Shown: positions 25,711-36,543 of the stretch, piece after piece | Layout of the letters: each line of letters starts with the position of its first letter | Position numbering within the stretch: the first letter of the stretch is position 1 | DNA from: an uncultured Bradyrhizobium sp. | GTDB taxonomy: Bacteria > Pseudomonadota > Alphaproteobacteria > Rhizobiales > Xanthobacteraceae | Assembly (NCBI RefSeq): GCF_947648125.1 | Contig: NZ_CANSMR010000032.1 | Location: 1 to 64,000 of the forward strand | DNA: 64,000 bases | Direction of reading: 5' to 3' | The notes under the pieces: model-generated | What the model was told of the DNA's origin: nothing | Databases searched by the model: none | The model's input: the letters and a program-made list of their open reading frames with translations, nothing else | Translations under genes and position numbers: made by a program

Positions 25711-26769
25711 TTACGGGCGAGCTTCCAGGATCAGGTTGAACGGCGTTTCCGCCGCGCGACGGAAGCGTGAGAAGCCACCCTGGCGCGCCACCTCGCGCAG
25801 CCTGGTCTCGCCAGCCTGCGCGCCGAGTGCCAGCCCGACCTCCTGGTCCAGCGACGCCGGCGTGCAGATCATCGTCGACGCGGCGTAGTAGACCCGTCCG
25901 ATCGGATTGAGGTTGTCCTCCAGCCGGTCGTTGGCGAACGGCTCGATCAGCAGGCAGGTGCCGTCGTCGGCGAGGGTGGAGCGGGTGTGCCTGAGCGCGC
26001 CGACCGGATCTCCCATGTCGTGCAGGCAATCGAAGAAGCACACCAGGTCATACTTGTTGGCTGGGAAGTCCTTGGCCGAGTGCGTCTGGAAATGGACGCG
26101 GTCCGACAAACCCGCCTCCTTCGCGGCCATCCGCGCCGCCTGGATCGAGCCGTCATGATAGTCGAAGCCGTAGAAGGTTGATTTCGGAAACGCCTCCGCC
26201 ATCAACCGCGTCGAGACGCCGTGGCCGCAGCCGACGTCAGCGACAACCGCACCCTTCTTCAGCTTGTCGACGACGCCTTCGAGCGCCGGCAGCCACTCCT
26301 GCACCAGATAGTGCTTGTAGCTGGTGCGGAAGAAGCGGGCGGTGCCGCAGAACAGGCACTCGCTGCGCTTGTTCCAGCCGACGCCCTTGCCGGTCTTGAA
26401 GGCGTCGGTGATTTTCGGCTCGTCGAGAAACGTCGCGCCGACAAGGCTCCCCACGGCGCCGAGGAAGACCGGGCTCTCCTCGTCGGCGAGCGCGAGCGCC
26501 TGCTCGGGCAGCATCGAGAATTTTCCGGTCGCGCTGTCGTACTCGACGTAACCGGAAGCGGCCTGCGCGGAGAGCCATTCCTGAACGTAACGCCCGGCTG
26601 TTCCTGTTGCCTTGGCCAGGGCCGCCGCGTTCATCGGTCCTTGCTGCGCCAGAGCCTTGTAGAGCCCGAGCTTGTCGCCCAGCAGCATCAACGAGGCGTT
26701 CATCGCCGCGCCGACATCACCAATCATCTTTCCCATGAATGAATTAAGACGCTCCTCGTTGACGTCCAT
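25711..26769 (-). CDS. SAM-dependent methyltransferase with winged-helix N-terminus
   Basis: 352 aa from ATG 26769, preceded by GGAGGA. N-terminal about 90 residues look like a dimerising winged helix (LYKALAQQGPMNAAALAKATG). The Rossmann SAM-binding motif is VADVGCGHGVSTRLMAEAFP at about 178-197, then YGFDYHDGSIQAAR and, for the acidic loop, DLVCFFDCLHDMGDP. This architecture occurs in O-methyltransferases and in a widespread uncharacterised bacterial group. It lies downstream of the glycogen-synthase-like gene on the same strand, 189 bp away. Substrate unknown. Confidence 0.86.
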   Translation of the reverse strand: MDVNEERLNSFMGKMIGDVGAAMNASLMLLGDKLGLYKALAQQGPMNAAALAKATGTAGRYVQEWLSAQAASGYVEYDSATGKFSMLPEQALALADEESPVFLGAVGSLVGATFLDEPKITDAFKTGKGVGWNKRSECLFCGTARFFRTSYKHYLVQEWLPALEGVVDKLKKGAVVADVGCGHGVSTRLMAEAFPKSTFYGFDYHDGSIQAARMAAKEAGLSDRVHFQTHSAKDFPANKYDLVCFFDCLHDMGDPVGALRHTRSTLADDGTCLLIEPFANDRLEDNLNPIGRVYYAASTMICTPASLDQEVGLALGAQAGETRLREVARQGGFSRFRRAAETPFNLILEARP

Positions 26770-26958
26770 GATGTTCCTCCATCGCAATTGGGTTTTGCAA
26801 AAAGTCCATCATTGCCAATTTCATTGTGCGCTATCGTCCAGGCAGAAGGCCTTGGGCGCGGACATGATCGCACGAATAGGTTCGGCGGCGGAGGCTGAAT
26901 GTCTCAAAGCGGCTGGGATGCCAGAGTGGCGACTTCACAAGCCTGCGAGGCAGACGCC

Positions 26959-28386
26959 TTACGCTGCTGCCCGCGGCATGATCAGTTTTTTGTACAGCGC
27001 GCCGTAGCAGGCGGCCGACAGGTCCCAGCTGTAGGACTTGGCCATCGCGCTGGCGCGCATGGCGTTGAGGCGATCCTTGGCGCGATAGGCGTCGAACGCG
27101 CGCCTGACGCCGCCGAGGAAGGATTCCGCCGAGGGCTGCGAGAACAGGAAGCCGGTCTCGCCGTCGGCGATGGTCTCCGCAAGCCCGCCGGTCTGGTGGC
27201 CGATCGGTAGCGAGCCGAAGCGCTGCGCATACATCTGGCTGAGGCCGCAGGGCTCGAAGCGCGACGGCATCAGGGTGAAATCGCTGCCGGCGAAGATCCG
27301 GCGCGCCTGCGCGTCATTGAAGCCGATGATGACGCCGATCGCGTCGGGCCGGCGCCGATGCGCGGCCACCAGCGCGTCCTCGATCGCCGGCTCGCCGCTG
27401 CCGGTGACGACGATTTGTCCGCCGTCCCTGATAATCTCGTCGGCCGCCGACAGCACGAGGTCGACGCCCTTCTGATGCACGAGCCGCGCAACCAGGCCGA
27501 AGATCGGCCCGCGCGAGACCGCAAGCCCGAACTGCCGGCGGACATAGTCGGCGTTGGCCTGCTTGCCCTTCCAGTCGCCGGCGCCGAACGGCTGGGCGAG
27601 CTGTGCGCAGTGGCGCGGGTCCCAGCTCTCGTCGATGCCGTTGAGGATGCCGGTCAGCTGGTCGGCGTCGGAGCGCACGCGCAGCACGCCCTCCAGCCCG
27701 CAGCCGAGCTCAGCGGTCGTGATCTCCCTCGCATAGGTCGCGCTGACCGTGGTCAGATGCGAGGCGTAGACGAGGCCGCCTTTGAGGAAGGACAGCTTGT
27801 CGTAGAACTCCAGCCCGTCGATGTGGAATGAGCTTTCCGGTGCGCCGATCCGCCGCAGCGAGTCCCGCGGAAACAGGCCCTGATAGGCGAGATTGTGGAT
27901 GGTCAGGATCGATGGAATCCGCGCGCCTCGCCACGCGAGGTAGGCGGGTGTGAGTGCGGCCTGCCAGTCGTTGGCGTGAACGAGGTCCGCTGCCCAATTC
28001 TTGTCCAGCGTTCCGGCTGCAAGTTCGGCAGCGGCGGAAGCAAAGCGCCCGAAGCGGATGTCGTTGTCGGGCCAGTCGCGGCCGGACTCGTCGCCATAGG
28101 GATTGCCCGGCCGGTCGTAGAGCTGCGGACACAGCAGCACATAGACCGGCAGCCCGTCTTTGGTCGATGCGCGCCCGAGCGTGCAGGCCGGCATCTCGGC
28201 GAGAGCCGCGCATTGTCCAACGATTTCAATATGAGTGAACTGTTCGACCACGTCCCGGTAGCCGGGAAGCATGATCCTGACGTCGCTCCAGGGGCGGAGC
28301 GCCCGGGGAAGTGCAGCGGAAACGGCGCCGAGCCCGCCCACGCGGACGAAATCGTCCATCTCCGTCGTGACGAATAAGACCTTCAA
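26959..28386 (-). CDS. glgA: Glycogen synthase-like GT5 glycosyltransferase
   Basis: ADP-glucose-type alpha-1,4-glucan synthase, 475 aa, matching the usual GlgA length. No ATG fits: the protein begins with TTG at 28386 (or 28389) behind a GAGGG Shine-Dalgarno; the long frame beyond 28390 is antisense to the CaiB gene. GT-B features: LFVTTEMDDFVRVGGLGAV at the N-terminus, NDWQAAL, ARLVHQKGVDLVL, and PSRFEPCGLSQMYAQRFG followed by TGGLAETI. The conserved KxGGL lysine of classical GlgA is Arg here (VRVGGL). It is not in a glgBCX cluster, so it may be a paralogue with another donor or acceptor. Confidence 0.85.
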   Translation of the reverse strand: MKVLFVTTEMDDFVRVGGLGAVSAALPRALRPWSDVRIMLPGYRDVVEQFTHIEIVGQCAALAEMPACTLGRASTKDGLPVYVLLCPQLYDRPGNPYGDESGRDWPDNDIRFGRFASAAAELAAGTLDKNWAADLVHANDWQAALTPAYLAWRGARIPSILTIHNLAYQGLFPRDSLRRIGAPESSFHIDGLEFYDKLSFLKGGLVYASHLTTVSATYAREITTAELGCGLEGVLRVRSDADQLTGILNGIDESWDPRHCAQLAQPFGAGDWKGKQANADYVRRQFGLAVSRGPIFGLVARLVHQKGVDLVLSAADEIIRDGGQIVVTGSGEPAIEDALVAAHRRRPDAIGVIIGFNDAQARRIFAGSDFTLMPSRFEPCGLSQMYAQRFGSLPIGHQTGGLAETIADGETGFLFSQPSAESFLGGVRRAFDAYRAKDRLNAMRASAMAKSYSWDLSAACYGALYKKLIMPRAAA

Positions 28387-28563
28387 CAAGCGCCCTCGTT
28401 CCAGCCCGTGACAGGGCTTATGCAAGATCGGGTCCAATCTGCCTTTGAGTAAAATGCAAGACGGCCCGCGGTCCCGGTCTGGACGAGACGCTTTCCTGTC
28501 AGGGCGGCTCACTTTAGGGTCACGCCGCGCCGAACAACGGAAACGACGAAGCTGGAGGAAGCC

Positions 28564-29775
28564 TTGGCAACGACAATAGCCGCTGACGATGAGGGGAATT
28601 TGACACGGAGCTTTGACGGCCTTCGCGTGCTCGATTTTTCGACCACGATCGCCGGACCTCATTGCACGCGGATGCTCGCCGACATGGGCGCGGAGGTGAT
28701 CAAGATCGAGCCCGCCGAAGGCGAGACGATGCGGACGCGGCCGCCGGTGCGCAACCATTGCTCGACGGCGTTCGGCCAACTCAATATCGGCAAGAACAGC
28801 CTCGTGCTCGACCTGAAGTCGCCGGCCGGCGTCGAAGCCGTGCGCCGGTTGATCGCGACCGCTGACGTGCTGGTGGAGAATTTCCGCCCCGGCGTGATGC
28901 GGCGGCTCAAGCTCGACTATGCGTCGATCCGCGACATCAATCCGAAGCTGATCTTTTGCTCGATCTCCGGCTATGGCCAGACCGGCCCGTCGGCGGAATT
29001 GCCGGCCTATGCGCCGGTGATCCATGCCGCCTCGGGCTACGAGATGGCGCATCTCGCCTACCAACCGGGCCGCAGCCGGCCGGATTATTGCGGCATCTAT
29101 CACGCCGACGTGTTGACCGGGGTCTACGCCTTCGGGGCGATCTCGGCGGCGCTCTATCAGCGCGGTGCCAGCGGCAAGGGCCAGCATATCGACGTTTCGA
29201 TGCTGGAATCGATGCTGAGCCTGACCCTGAACGAGTTGCAATGGTCGCAATTCGAGGTGAAGCAAACCCAGCGGCCGATGTTCGGTCCGATCGAAACCAC
29301 CGACGGCTACGTGATGGTGGCGATCGCCAGCGAGAAGACGTTCCAGAACCTGATGCAGGTGATCGGCCGGCCCGAATGGGTGTCCGATCCGCGCTTCGCC
29401 AAATATTCCGATCGGCGGGACAATTGGGCCGGCCTGATGGAGGGCGTCGGGGCGTGGTCGCGCGCGATCAGCACGCAGGCCTGTCTTGCCGCGCTCAATG
29501 GATGTGGCGTGCCGTCGTCGGCCTATCGCACCGTGCGCGAGGCGCTCGCCGATCCGCAAATCGCCCATCGCGGCGCACTGGCCGAGGTCGAGGACGGCGG
29601 CGGCAGCTTCAAGGTGCTCAATCTGCCGTTCCGGATGTCCGGTGCTGCAGTCGGCGCGGCCAAGCGGATGTCGACGCTTGGTGAGCACACACGGTCCTAT
29701 CTGAAGGAGATCGGGCTCTCCGACGATCAGATCGCAGGCTTCGCAGCGCAACCGGCAAAAACCGTGCGCAGCTAA
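28564..29775 (+). CDS. CaiB/BaiF family CoA-transferase
   Basis: Type III CoA-transferase moving CoA between carboxylic acids, 403 aa. Starts at TTG 28564 with GGAGGA (28554-28559) 4 bases before. Typical features: FDGLRVLDFSTTIAGPHCTR, ADMGAEVIKIEP, KSPAGVEAVRRLIATADVLVENFRPG, and the conserved aspartate in YHADVLTGVYAF. It is 117 bp upstream of a peptide-type ABC importer on the same strand, suggesting activation of an imported acid, though this is weak evidence. Confidence 0.92.
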   Translation: MATTIAADDEGNLTRSFDGLRVLDFSTTIAGPHCTRMLADMGAEVIKIEPAEGETMRTRPPVRNHCSTAFGQLNIGKNSLVLDLKSPAGVEAVRRLIATADVLVENFRPGVMRRLKLDYASIRDINPKLIFCSISGYGQTGPSAELPAYAPVIHAASGYEMAHLAYQPGRSRPDYCGIYHADVLTGVYAFGAISAALYQRGASGKGQHIDVSMLESMLSLTLNELQWSQFEVKQTQRPMFGPIETTDGYVMVAIASEKTFQNLMQVIGRPEWVSDPRFAKYSDRRDNWAGLMEGVGAWSRAISTQACLAALNGCGVPSSAYRTVREALADPQIAHRGALAEVEDGGGSFKVLNLPFRMSGAAVGAAKRMSTLGEHTRSYLKEIGLSDDQIAGFAAQPAKTVRS

Positions 29776-29892
29776 GCCTGCGGCTTTTCATCCGTTTTAC
29801 GGTCTTGTCGCGCGCGGCGATTCCGGACAAGCTGCCTCCCAACGTACGACGATCCGGAACACCGGACGTCGCCCACCTGGGAGGGAGCATCG

Positions 29893-31434
29893 ATGAAGCT
29901 GGCCGGGCGCGCGCACGCAGTTGCGCGCATATTTCTTGTGGCGGGATTAGGTGCAGCGGCATTCGCTGCACCGGCGCATGCGCAGAAGCAGGGCGGTACG
30001 CTCACCGTCGGCCAGGAGCTGGACATCGCGGGCTTCGACCCGCTCAAGGTCGGCGTTTACGATACGTCGGCCAACACCGCGGCAGCCGCGATCTTCGACA
30101 CGCTGATGACGCTCGACGAGAAGGGCGAGCCGAAGCCGAAGCTCGCGCTGTCCTGGGAGCATGCTGAGGACTTCAAGACCTGGACCATCAAACTGCGGCC
30201 CGGCGTCAAATTCCACGACGGCACGCCGTTCAATGCGCAGGCGGTGAAGGAGAATTTCGACCGCCAGAAGGATCCGGCCAACAAGTGCCGCTGCGCCTTC
30301 TACATCACCAGCATCAAGAGCGTGGATGTCATTGATGACCTCACGGTGCGCTACAATTTCAGCGACCCTGCGGTGAACTTTCCGGCGACGCAGTCGATCC
30401 AGAGTTCCAACAATGTGATGCAGTCGCCGACCGCGTGGAAGACCAAGGGCGATGATTACAATCGCAACCCGGTCGGCACCGGTCCCTACATCCTGAAATC
30501 CTGGAACGCCGGCGATCGCATGGTGCTGGAGAAGAATCCGGACTACTGGGACAAGGGCAAGCCGTACCTCGACCGCATCATCCTGAAGCCGCTGCCGGAC
30601 GCGCAGTCGCGCTTCGCCTCGCTGCAATCGGGCGAGGCCGACATCGTCTGGGACGACGAGGCCGACGCCGACAACATTATCAAGGCGCGCAAGGACACCA
30701 GTCTAACCGTGCATACCTATGAAGGCTCGGGGGCTGCAGTCGCTGCCTTCAACACCAAGGTCCCGCCGTTCGACGACGTGCGCGTGCGCCAGGCGCTGGT
30801 GATGGCGCTCGACCGCAACAAGATGTCGCAAGCGATCACCAACGGACTGGCGCGGCCGGCCAGCAATCCCTACGGCGACGGGTCCTGGGTGAAGTGCAAG
30901 GATGACGGCGCGTTGCCCTTCGATGTCGAAAAGGCCAAGGCGCTGCTCAAGGACTACGGCAAGCCGGTCGAGTTCAAGATGCTGGTCACGGCGACGCCGC
31001 GCGGCCGCACCGGCGGTCAGGTGTTGCAGCAATTCTGGAAGCGCATCGGCGCAAATATGGAGATCGAGCAGGTCGATCAGGCGACCATTCCGCCGCGCGC
31101 CTTCATGCGCCAGTTCCAGCTCACGCCGTGGCGCATCGTCGATCTCGCCGATCCCGATCCGCAGATGTATGCCAATTTCCACACCGGCAGCCCGGTCGCG
31201 CTGGCGAACTACTCCAATCCGGAGCTCGACCGGCTGCTTGAGCATGCGCGAACCACCGCCGACGTCGCCCAGCGTACCGAGGACTATTGCGCGATCAGCC
31301 GCCTGATCAACAAGGAGGCGATCTGGTTCTGGACCTTCCAGAACACCTACTACGCGATCTCGAGCGTGAAGGTGAAGGGCGTGCCGAAAATGTTCAACGG
31401 GGTGCTCGACGTCTCCTACGCCTGGAAGGAATAG
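29893..31434 (+). CDS. Peptide-type ABC transporter substrate-binding protein (family 5)
   Basis: Periplasmic receptor of the Dpp/Opp family, 513 aa, with a signal peptide ending AHA-Q and a Shine-Dalgarno GGGAGGGAG. Family features: GGTLTVGQELDIAGFDPLK, the SWEHAEDFKTWTIKLRPGVKFHDG signature stretch (30151-30222), NPVGTGPYILKSW, and VRQALVMALDRNKM. Proteins of this group bind dipeptides, oligopeptides, opines, nickel or glutathione; the residues do not settle which. Confidence 0.92.
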   Translation: MKLAGRAHAVARIFLVAGLGAAAFAAPAHAQKQGGTLTVGQELDIAGFDPLKVGVYDTSANTAAAAIFDTLMTLDEKGEPKPKLALSWEHAEDFKTWTIKLRPGVKFHDGTPFNAQAVKENFDRQKDPANKCRCAFYITSIKSVDVIDDLTVRYNFSDPAVNFPATQSIQSSNNVMQSPTAWKTKGDDYNRNPVGTGPYILKSWNAGDRMVLEKNPDYWDKGKPYLDRIILKPLPDAQSRFASLQSGEADIVWDDEADADNIIKARKDTSLTVHTYEGSGAAVAAFNTKVPPFDDVRVRQALVMALDRNKMSQAITNGLARPASNPYGDGSWVKCKDDGALPFDVEKAKALLKDYGKPVEFKMLVTATPRGRTGGQVLQQFWKRIGANMEIEQVDQATIPPRAFMRQFQLTPWRIVDLADPDPQMYANFHTGSPVALANYSNPELDRLLEHARTTADVAQRTEDYCAISRLINKEAIWFWTFQNTYYAISSVKVKGVPKMFNGVLDVSYAWKE

Positions 31435-31440
31435 CGTTTC

Positions 31441-32391
31441 ATGCTGTTCTTCGTCGCGCGCAGGCTCCTGTACCTGGTACCGGTGCTGATCGCGGTTTCG
31501 GTTCTCACCTTCGTGATCGCCTCGCTGTTGCCCGGCGATCTGGCGTACGTGATCCTCGGCGACCAGGCGACGCCTGAGAATGTCGCGGCCCTGCGTCACG
31601 ACTTGGGGCTCGATCAGCCGATCTGGCTGCGCTATCTCGGCTGGCTGTGGCACATACTGCAAGGCGATTTCGGACGATCGTTCCGCACCGGGCAGACAGT
31701 GTGGCAGGCGGTCAGCGAGCGCGTCCCGGTCTCGTTCGAGCTGATGATCCTCGCCGAGCTGATCGGGCTTGCGATCGGCGTGCCGCTGGCGATCGCCTGC
31801 GCCGCCAAGGCGGGCTCCGCGTTCGACCGCTTCATGACCGGCTCGGCCTTCGGCATGCTGTCGGTGCCGACGTTCCTGTCCGCGATCCTCCTGATCTATT
31901 TGTTTGCGGTCGAGCTGCGCATGTTGCCGGCGACGGGCTACGTGCCGTTCACCGAGGACCCGGTCGCCAACCTGCGCTTCATGGTGCTGCCGGCGCTGAC
32001 GCTCGGGCTCGCGGAATGGCCGGGCATCATGCGCGTGCTGCGTTCCGACATGATCGCAGCGCTTCAGGAGGACTATATCGCGCTCGCCAAGGCGAAGGGC
32101 CTGAAGCCGTCGCGCATCCTGTTCGTGCACGCGCTGAAGCCGTCGTCGCTGACCCTCGTCACCATCACCGGCATCAATATCGGCCGGCTGATCGGCGGCG
32201 CCGTGATCGTCGAATCGATCTTCGCATTGCCGGGGATCGGGCGCCTTCTGGTCGGCGCGATCTATACCCGCGACCTCATCATCCTGCAGGGCGTGGTGCT
32301 ACTGGTGGCGGCGGGCTTCGTGATCATGAACTTCATCGTCGACTTGCTTTACGCCGTGCTCGACCCGAGGATCCGCCATGGCCACGCTTGA
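31441..32391 (+). CDS. Peptide-type ABC transporter permease (DppB type)
   Basis: Inner-membrane permease, 316 aa, beginning 6 bp after the receptor stop. The N-terminal helix RRLLYLVPVLIAVSVLTFVI, the RHDLGLDQPIWLRYLGWL segment and the EAA loop DYIALAKAKGLKPSRILFVHAL are diagnostic. About six membrane segments. Its 3' end overlaps the next permease by 14 bp. Confidence 0.93.
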   Translation: MLFFVARRLLYLVPVLIAVSVLTFVIASLLPGDLAYVILGDQATPENVAALRHDLGLDQPIWLRYLGWLWHILQGDFGRSFRTGQTVWQAVSERVPVSFELMILAELIGLAIGVPLAIACAAKAGSAFDRFMTGSAFGMLSVPTFLSAILLIYLFAVELRMLPATGYVPFTEDPVANLRFMVLPALTLGLAEWPGIMRVLRSDMIAALQEDYIALAKAKGLKPSRILFVHALKPSSLTLVTITGINIGRLIGGAVIVESIFALPGIGRLLVGAIYTRDLIILQGVVLLVAAGFVIMNFIVDLLYAVLDPRIRHGHA

Positions 32392-33243
32392 GCTCAGCCT
32401 CGACGAGACCGAAGCGACGCCGGTGCGGCGCAGGCGCCGGCTGGGCATGCTGTTCTGGTGTGCGATCGGCTGGATGGTGCTGGTGTTCGCGGTCGCGATC
32501 TTCGCCGACTTGCTGCCGCTGCCGAGCCCGACCGACATGGACATGCTAGAGCGGCGGGCGCCGATCTCGGCCGAGCATTGGCTCGGCACCGACGGCCTCG
32601 GCCGGGACGAACTGTCGCGGCTGATCTATGGCGCACGCATCTCGCTGATCGTCGGCCTCTGCGCACCCATGATCGGCGTCACTATCGGCGGCGCGCTCGG
32701 CATCCTCGCCGGCTATTTCCGCGGCCGTTTCGGATCCTTCGTGGTCGGCAGCATGGATGTGCTGCTGGCATTCCCGCCGCTGATCCTGGCGCTTGCGGTC
32801 ACCGCCTATCTCGGCCAGTCGATCTTCAACCTGACCTGCATCCTCGGCGTGCTCGGCATTCCCGCCTTCATGCGGGTGGCGCGGGCGGCGACGCTGACAC
32901 TGGCACGGCGCGAATTCGTCATCGCGGCGCAGGCGCTCGGTGCCACCCATGCGCGCATCCTGCTGCGTGAGCTGCTGCCCAACGTGCTGCTGCCGCTGCT
33001 CGCCTTCTTCCTGCTCGGCGTCGCCGTCACCATCGTGGTCGAGGGCTCGCTGTCCTTCCTCGGCCTCGGCGTGCCGCCGCCGATCTCGAGCTGGGGCAGC
33101 ATGATCGGGGAGGGGCGCGAAAGCCTCGAGGTGGCGCCACAGCTCGCCTTCATTCCGGCGATCGCGATGTTCCTGACGGTGCTTTCGTTCAACCTGATCG
33201 GCGACACGATACGCGCGCTGACCGACCCGAGGCAGGGTGCGCT

Positions 33244-33247
<4 letters not shown>
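32378..33247 (+). CDS. Peptide-type ABC transporter permease (DppC type)
   Basis: Second permease, 289 aa. HWLGTDGLGRDELSRLIYGA is the DppC hallmark after the first helix; the EAA loop is REFVIAAQALGATHARILLREL. C-terminal helix with TVLSFNLIGDTIRALTDPR. Overlaps DppB by 14 bp and the following ATPase by 4 bp (ATGA), so the operon is translationally coupled. Confidence 0.93.
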
Positions 33248-34226
<979 letters not shown>

Positions 34227-34230
<4 letters not shown>

Positions 34231-35195
34231 TGTTGCAGGCCGCACCCAATCCGCTGATGAAGGTGGAAAACCTCGTCGTCGAATATTCGGTGGGGGGCAA
34301 GACCATCCATGCCGTCTCCGATGTCAGCCTCGAGATCGCGCGCGGCGAGACGCTGGGGCTGGTCGGCGAATCCGGCTGCGGCAAGTCCACGCTCGGCCGC
34401 GCCGTGCTGCAATTGCGCCAGGCCGTCTCCGGCAAGGTGGTGTTCGACGGCCACGATCTCACCACCCTGAAGGGCGAGGCGCTGCGCAAGATGCGCCGGC
34501 GCGTGCAACTGATCTTCCAGGATCCGATTGCCTCGCTCAATCCACGGCGGCGGATCGGCGATATCGTTGCCGAGCCGCTGGCGATCGCGGGTGTCAAGGA
34601 TCCAGAGGAACGCCGGCGGCGCGTCAGCGAGGTGCTGTCGGCGGTCGGCCTCGATCCGGCGCTGGTGAGCGGACGCCTGCCGCACGAATTCTCCGGCGGA
34701 CAGTGCCAGCGCATCTGCATCGCCCGCTCGCTGGTGCTCAATCCGGAATTCGTGATCTGCGACGAGCCGGTGTCCGCGCTCGACGTTTCAATCCGTGCCC
34801 AAATCCTCAATCTGCTGGAGGAGATGAAGGCGCGTTACGGCCTGACTCTGCTGTTCATCGCCCATGACCTCGCCGTGGTGAAGGCGGTCTCGGATCGCGT
34901 CGCGGTGATGTATCTCGGAAGGCTCTGCGAGGTCGGTCCGTCGGAGCAGCTGTTTGCGCGGCCGGCGCATCCTTATACCGCGCTGCTCATCGAAGCTATC
35001 CCGGTGCCCGATCCGGATGTCCGGCCGACCACGAGCGTGCCGGTCGGGGAGCCGCCGTCGCCGATCGCGCCGCCGTCGGGCTGCCGCTTCCGCACCCGCT
35101 GCCCGCGGGCCGATGCGCGCTGCGCCAGCGAGGTGCCGGAACTGCGCGTGGTTGCGCCCGGCCAGTTCGCGGCTTGCCATCATCCGTTGATCTGA
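34227..35195 (+). CDS. Peptide-type ABC transporter ATPase (DppF type)
   Basis: 322 aa ATPase. Walker A GESGCGKST, signature FSGGQCQRICIARSL, Walker B FVICDEPVSALDVSIR, switch FIAHDLAVVK, and C-terminal cysteine segment SGCRFRTRCPRADARC with AACHHP. Last gene of the five-gene importer 29893-35195; no peptidase gene is attached. Confidence 0.93.
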
Positions 35196-35338
35196 CTAGT
35201 CACGCCTCTGAATGGTGGCGCGTTGGCCTTCGAGCGCGCTGCATGGCGGCTTGCTCGAAAATGGGGGCTTGAGCGTTTGTCCCGGGCGGGCAGGCGTGGC
35301 AAGGTCCGCCGCAAGAACAAAGCTTCGGGAGAACAGCG

Positions 35339-36409
35339 ATGAAGAGTTTCCAGGTCGTCGATTTCAATGCCCCCTTGAAAGAGGTCGATCAACCGACGCC
35401 GCAGCCGTCGGGTACGCAGGTGCTGATCAAGGTCAAGGCCGCCGGCGTCTGCCACAGCGACCTGCACATCTGGGAGGGCGGCTATGATCTCGGCCATGGC
35501 CGCAAACCGCTGTCGCTGAAGGACCGCGGCGTCTCGCTGCCGCGCACAATGGGCCATGAGACGGTCGGCGAAATCGTCGCCTTCGGGCCCGACGTCAAGG
35601 ACGCCGACAAGGGCGGCCTCAAGGTCGGGGACGTCACGCTGGCTTATCCGTGGCTCGGCTGCGGCAAATGCCCGACCTGCCTCGGCGGCGACGAGAACAT
35701 GTGCGCGATCAAGCCGAATGCGCTCGGCGTCTACTGCGACGGCGGCTATGCCGATCACATGACGGTGCCGCATCCGAAATATCTGCTCAATCTCAAGGGG
35801 CTCGATCCGGTTACGGCGGCGCCTTACGCCTGCTCCGGCGTCACGACCTACAGCGCGCTGAAGAAGGTCGAGAAGGATCTCGACACGCCGATCGTGATCT
35901 TCGGCGCCGGCGGTCTCGGCCTGATGGCGCTCTCGCTGTTGAAGGCGATGGGCGGCAAGGGCGCGATCGTGGTCGATATCGATGCGAGGAAGCGCGAGGC
36001 GGCCGAGGCGGCCGGTGCTCTCGCCACCGTCGACGGCAAGGCGCCCGACGCGTTGGAGCAGCTCATCAAGAAGGCGGGGCAGCCGATCCGGGCCGCGATC
36101 GACCTGGTCGGCAATGCCCAGACCTCGCAGCTCGGCTTCGACTGCCTGACCAAAGGCGGCAAGCTCGTGATCGTCGGCCTGTTCGGCGGCGGCGCGACCT
36201 GGGCGCTGCCGCTGATCCCGATCAAGGCGGTCACCATCCAGGGCAGCTATGTCGGCAATCTGCGCGAGACGGAGGAACTGCTCGACCTCGTGCGGACCAA
36301 GAAGATTCCGGCGATCCCGGTCACGCCGATGCCGCTGGCAAAGGCGAACGAGGCGCTGACCAATCTGCAGAAGGGCCAGCTCGTCGGCCGCGCGGTGCTG
36401 ACGCCGTAA
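35339..36409 (+). CDS. Zinc-dependent alcohol dehydrogenase (MDR family)
   Basis: NAD(P)-dependent medium-chain dehydrogenase, 356 aa. Catalytic zinc ligands are in GVCHSDLHIWEGG (Cys) and GHETVGEI (His-Glu); the structural zinc loop is CGKCPTCLGGDENMC with four cysteines; the Rossmann motif is GAGGLGLMALSLL. Shine-Dalgarno CGGGAGAA just before ATG. Monocistronic in appearance: 143 bp after the importer and 134 bp before the next gene, with an 84-bp repeat behind it. The alcohol substrate is not evident. Confidence 0.92.
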   Translation: MKSFQVVDFNAPLKEVDQPTPQPSGTQVLIKVKAAGVCHSDLHIWEGGYDLGHGRKPLSLKDRGVSLPRTMGHETVGEIVAFGPDVKDADKGGLKVGDVTLAYPWLGCGKCPTCLGGDENMCAIKPNALGVYCDGGYADHMTVPHPKYLLNLKGLDPVTAAPYACSGVTTYSALKKVEKDLDTPIVIFGAGGLGLMALSLLKAMGGKGAIVVDIDARKREAAEAAGALATVDGKAPDALEQLIKKAGQPIRAAIDLVGNAQTSQLGFDCLTKGGKLVIVGLFGGGATWALPLIPIKAVTIQGSYVGNLRETEELLDLVRTKKIPAIPVTPMPLAKANEALTNLQKGQLVGRAVLTP

Positions 36410-36425
36410 CGCGGCCCGGCCCATC

Positions 36426-36509
36426 CGTCATTGCGAGGAGCGAAGCGACGAAGCAATCCATATCTCCGCAAGCGGCGGCATGGATTGGTTCGCTTCGCTC
36501 GCAATGACG
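36426..36509. repeat. 84-bp palindromic repeat, type C copy 1
   Basis: Begins CGTCATTGCGAGGAGCGAAG and ends in the reverse complement CTTCGCTCGCAATGACG (with a small bulge), with AATCCAT/ATGGATT inner arms. A second 84-bp copy at 57073-57156 matches at 78 of 84 positions by direct comparison. This family is well represented in Bradyrhizobium and relatives. Confidence 0.8.
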
Positions 36510-36543
36510 GGCACAATGCTTCCTGTCGACTCCGGAGATCCCC

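Noticed and set aside
28390-29751. N-terminal extension of the glycogen-synthase-like frame
   Set aside because: Antisense to the CaiB gene and without protein character; the GT5 homology begins exactly at the TTG near 28386.
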